Assembly: GCF_014695775.1 (NCBI RefSeq)
Contig: NZ_JACJOX010000074.1
Coordinates: 17,966-81,965 of the forward strand
Direction of reading: 5' to 3'
DNA from: Leptolyngbya sp. FACHB-60
GTDB taxonomy: Bacteria > Cyanobacteriota > Cyanobacteriia > Phormidesmidales > Phormidesmidaceae
Length of the DNA: 64,000 bases
The position numbers were made by a program, and so were the translations under genes. Positions 62,101 through 64,000 of this stretch are shown here, in pieces. Numbering within the stretch: position 1 is the stretch's first letter; the number at the start of each line of letters is the position of its first letter. The notes beneath the pieces were generated by a model. The model saw nothing but the letters and a program-made list of their open reading frames with translations. It ran no database searches and was not told the origin of the DNA.

Positions 62101-62726
62101 GTCAGGGTCACCACCACATCGTCATCTAGAGGCTCGCCCTCGGCGGCGGTAACGGTCCCTACTAGGGTCAGCGCCGATCGCCCGTTGGCGGGTATCTGAA
62201 TGTCGCGCTCGGGCTGGACGGTAATGCTGTAAGCGGCTACCTCGGGCTGGGGTGCCACGGGCCGCAGCGGCTGGGTGGGGGGCGGGTTGAGCGGCAGCTG
62301 GTCGCCGCCAAACTGAAACTCAAATAGATCAGAGTTTTCGCTGCGGTTGGCTAGGGGCACCCCAGCGTCGCCGGGTAGAGCATTGGTGTCAGGCGTAGGG
62401 AGGTCGCCTGAGGGCAGGACGGTGGCGGCGGCGATCGCCGCCGTTGAGTCTGCCCAGGGCTGGGCAGCTGTCGTCGCCACGACGGCCTCGACGTTTGTCG
62501 ATGGCGACTCTGGCAGAGGTAGCTCTAGCGTTTCGATGGCGGCGGATTCGGTGGGCGTAGGTTCAACAACGGATTGCACCGCTGCGCCTGGGCTACCGGA
62601 GAGTTCCAGATCGGCTGCCGTACCCAGTTCCCCAGGGGCGGCATAGCTGGGCAGCAAGATACCGAACGATCCAGCCAGGGTGGTTAACAGGCCCAACCCC
62701 AGCGAACGAGAAGACAGAGGTTTCAT
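59139..62726 (-). CDS. Large outer-membrane beta-barrel protein with N-terminal Ig-like domain
   Basis: A 1195-residue protein. Signal peptide (SLGLGLLTTLAGSFGILLPSYA), a long T/E/P-rich segment, and an Ig-like domain (about 165-285; ITVQPERDIQIPANGRSALT). The large remaining part (about 290-1160) is rich in alternating aromatic/hydrophobic strands such as YGKYGLRYSTANL and WDVGAEVRWLGQPVVGYN. The end is a strand of barrel type followed by a polar tail. No TonB box or plug is evident. Function unknown; probably a translocation or surface-display barrel for its operon partners (inference). Overlaps both neighbours by 4 bp. Confidence 0.82.
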   Translation of the reverse strand: MKPLSSRSLGLGLLTTLAGSFGILLPSYAAPGELGTAADLELSGSPGAAVQSVVEPTPTESAAIETLELPLPESPSTNVEAVVATTAAQPWADSTAAIAAATVLPSGDLPTPDTNALPGDAGVPLANRSENSDLFEFQFGGDQLPLNPPPTQPLRPVAPQPEVAAYSITVQPERDIQIPANGRSALTLVGTVTAAEGEPLDDDVVVTLTSSAGEFIGADYDSDRSGFQVLARQGLFEARLRSTLDAQSVIVRAMVDSRTLRELDPTLRESYPALEATTQVSFVTDLRPTIISGVVDFRIGRGGTNLLGSFRDFLSTDSLNQDVEVSFTTGLFATGALGDWSFTGAYNNTRGLNDRCDGNSLYRDVQACNQTYPVYGDSSTTDFLTESIDSLYLRFQRDSLAPHADPDYFMWGDYGTQEFAGESQQFTATVRELHGFKGNYTFGNGLQLTAMYGDNVRPFQRDTIAPDGTSGYYFLSRRLVLRGSENVFIEAEEFNRPGTVLERTPLYRGVDYDIDYDRGTLLFRQPVRAVDLNPLGTTLVRRIVVTYQIDDASVRGSLYAGRLQYRPEGDNGGVVGATLLTENQGAQDFTLYGFDFQWPLGDLAQVTGEYARSSFNTGATNNQGNAYRVELSATPFEGIAGQAYYRSTDSGFNNTATSSFSPGQTRWGAQVQAQVGVQTQLRALVDQERNVGNAVAVQTTAIGLFQPGFNPVRGGVVDNTLTEIRAGVVQQIGSATLGVDFVNRSRDDRLTNFSTDANQLVSRLNLPLTATLSALAQSEINLSAGDPLYPTRNTVGLEWAVQPGVSLRLAQQFLSGVQGPSSITSLDTIVDYQLDDNTTLTNRYSLLGGYNGITGQGAVGLNHRLTLAPGLRATFGFERIFGDAFNLTGLGQQFAQPYAVGQGASSLGLQASAVYSVGLEYTDNPDWQASGRVEYRDSPGSSNLVLGAAAAGRITDALTGLARFEMGNFANQTITDQLGDSSTLRLGLAYRNPVSDQFNGLLSYEFRNNPSSTPNSILQGVSSEAQDHTLSLEGIYAPNYRWEFYGKYGLRYSTANLAQDIGFSNSIHLAQARATYRFAYRWDVGAEVRWLGQPVVGYNETGFALEAGYYLTPDVRLGLGYSFGGASDGSFVGGGGYRSASGPYFGITAKVNQLFNRFGAQPVSPPQQQESYVDEAALIDRPEADATGTAPGGEE

Positions 62727-63781
62727 GACTGCTCCTCCCCAAAGGTTGGTGTAACGGCAAAGTTCATTCGGCCCAACCCACCCGGCGACAGCCGCACAAA
62801 GCGGGAGGCGCTGTTTTCTTCAATGCGGTAGAGGTTGGGGGCTAGGGTGTAGCCCGGTAGGCTATAGAGATCCAGCGTGCCAACCCGGTAGCCTGGCAGC
62901 ACATTGGCCAGTGAGAACAACCCATCAGGGTCGGTCAAAATGCGGTTGCCATCGTCCATGAAGATGACGGCGTTAGGCACCCCAGCCTCACCGGGCTGCT
63001 GCTGACCATCAAAGTTTTTGTCGACAAACACCCGGCCCAGAATGGTGCCACAGTCGGCGAGAATGCCGGGACGAATAGTCATCTGGTAGGCGGCAGTTAC
63101 CGGCGTAAAGCCAGGGGCCGAGGCCTGGGCAATATTGCGTCCGCCGCCGCGCACGGCATCAGGGGTCAGCAAGACTCCATAGGCTACAGACACCGACTCC
63201 CCAGGGCCTAAGGAGGCAAAGGTCAGGGTTAAGCTGCTGTCGGTGGTCACCACCTGGGTCGGCTGCTGCGGGGTCGCCTGCACCGAGTCGGGCACGTAGA
63301 GCAGGCCTAGGGGCAACTGGTCAGTAATGGTGAGGGGCGTGGCCGGCTGGGTCGTCGAGAGGTTGGTAACCAGCAATCGATAGATCGCCACGTCGCCGGG
63401 CTCAGCAGCGGCACGGTCGGCGGTTTTAGTAATTTGCAGCAGCGGTAGCTCCGGTCCTGGTGGCGGGCCTGGCAGCATCAGGGCGCTGACCTCTGTCTGG
63501 TTAGAGACAGTGGTAGCTGGCCCATTGGGACCCACAAACTGAGCTGAAGCCTGGTTGACAAAAATTTGGCTCTGAGCCTGCGCCACAGTCGATGGTGGCA
63601 CTGCATGGCTTAGGCAATAGCTTAAAACCAGGGCTAGCCAAAACAGCAGCCCCCGGTACAGTCGTCGCTGATTACGTCTCACACCACCCCTCTGAGACCA
63701 CTCTTCACACCACTGACGCTCCCCTAGCCAGCTAGAGAAACGTCTCTCATCACCCCTGAATGGCCAAACAGCCTCTGTCAA
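62723..63781 (-). CDS. DUF11/SdrD-B-like exported protein, first gene of surface operon
   Basis: A 352-residue protein. A hydrophobic segment at ~45-65 (LLFWLALVLSYCLSHAV) follows a long basic head, so it is a late signal sequence or an anchor. Domains: DUF11-like (about 115-230, LLVTNLSTTQPATPLTITDQ), then an SdrD-B-like unit (about 245-330; ILGRVFVDKNFDGQQQPGEA and GLFSLANVLPGYR). These domains are common in surface adhesins and layer proteins. An internal start near the hydrophobic segment is possible. The stop overlaps the next start (4 bp). Confidence 0.8.
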   Translation of the reverse strand: MTEAVWPFRGDERRFSSWLGERQWCEEWSQRGGVRRNQRRLYRGLLFWLALVLSYCLSHAVPPSTVAQAQSQIFVNQASAQFVGPNGPATTVSNQTEVSALMLPGPPPGPELPLLQITKTADRAAAEPGDVAIYRLLVTNLSTTQPATPLTITDQLPLGLLYVPDSVQATPQQPTQVVTTDSSLTLTFASLGPGESVSVAYGVLLTPDAVRGGGRNIAQASAPGFTPVTAAYQMTIRPGILADCGTILGRVFVDKNFDGQQQPGEAGVPNAVIFMDDGNRILTDPDGLFSLANVLPGYRVGTLDLYSLPGYTLAPNLYRIEENSASRFVRLSPGGLGRMNFAVTPTFGEEQS

Positions 63782-63890
63782 CAGTCGAAAGACTTACATT
63801 CCGCTGTCAAACTCGGCAAATCATAGCAAGGTCATCCGTGAATACCACAAAGATTCTGTAAAGATTCTTAAAGGGATCCGGATTTCTCTA

Positions 63891-64000
63891 GGGCGTGTCA
63901 TCAATTAGGTTAGGGTTGAAGGGTAGTCCTTAAAGCAAGACTCAGCGGAATGACAAGCCGACGCTATGCCCTGCGCGATGACCAATGGGAGCGAATCCAG
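63891..64000 (+). mobile_element. Left end of an IS5-family insertion sequence (cut by window)
   Basis: GGGCGTGTCATCAATTAGG at 63891 looks like an outer terminal inverted repeat, preceded by CTA. A transposase start follows 59 bp later. The right end, and hence the terminal repeat pair and target duplication, lie outside the window. Confidence 0.65.
63950..64000 (+). CDS. IS5-like transposase, N-terminal fragment
   Basis: Seventeen codons from the ATG at 63950 encode MTSRRYALRDDQWERIQ, the characteristic N-terminus of IS5-type transposases (ALRDDQWERI). The frame is open to the window edge. Confidence 0.8.
   Translation, partial: MTSRRYALRDDQWERIQ

Overview
The window looks like chromosome from a filamentous, GC-moderate cyanobacterium, probably of the Leptolyngbya/Nodosilinea type. 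The octamer GCGATCGC and its GCGATCGCC variants recur throughout. Many genes belong to families that are largely or typically cyanobacterial: an Rcp1-type regulator, NrtA/CmpA-like transport, DUF4168, DUF4079, UPF0182, an HPP-family nitrite-type permease and an ArsJ/GAPDH pair. No rRNA, tRNA or CRISPR array was seen. Genus-level placement is inference.

Layout. 1-1516: 3' part of gcvT, then gcvH. 1635-4098: a membrane-anchored repeat protein and a small acidic protein. 4101-10575 (minus): a signalling operon of a seven-PAS histidine kinase, an Rcp1-like receiver and a REC-PAS-GGDEF-EAL protein, joined by two ATGA overlaps. 10647-21882: SagB-like oxidoreductase, pentapeptide protein, coiled-coil/TPR protein, B12 radical SAM protein, SGNH hydrolase, glycosyltransferase and small proteins. 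22012-29230: UPF0182, DUF4079, GST, TetR and DUF4168 genes. 29279-31420: formaldehyde detoxification (frmA, S-formylglutathione hydrolase). 31727-37612: prepilin, GDP-fucose synthase and a fused 5-oxoprolinase whose frame carries four intergenic-type repeat insertions. 37827-40187: the two-gene arsenate detoxification module (GAPDH plus ArsJ). 40297-42178: a small ORF, cdsA and queC.

42290-46223: a leader with a 50-bp tandem repeat and a convincing ydaO/yuaA-type (c-di-AMP) riboswitch, followed by a permease, a Tat-lipoprotein binding protein and one ATPase of the nitrate/bicarbonate/cyanate ABC family. 46264-48763: an AT-rich accessory island with a 20-bp perfect inverted repeat, an XRE regulator, a PD-(D/E)XK nuclease-like protein and a membrane protein flanked by direct repeats. 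48791-52065: miaB followed by two displaced copies of its own 3' end. The first lies after an HPP permease and the second after a UPF0175/DUF3368 toxin-antitoxin-like pair, which suggests repeated insertion at this site. 52073-55366: MFS transporter, rsmD, hisH and a short pyroglutamyl-peptidase. 55380-63781 (minus): a four-gene surface/outer-membrane operon (DUF11/SdrD-B, large beta-barrel, beta-helix-OmpA, DUF11). 63891-64000: the left end of an IS5-like insertion sequence, cut by the window edge.

Most promising items: the c-di-AMP riboswitch in front of an anion-type ABC operon, the in-frame repeats in the oxoprolinase, and the miaB 3'-end insertion scars. Everything here is from reading the sequence. 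No database search or structure prediction was run, so percentages are estimates by eye unless the aligned positions are stated.
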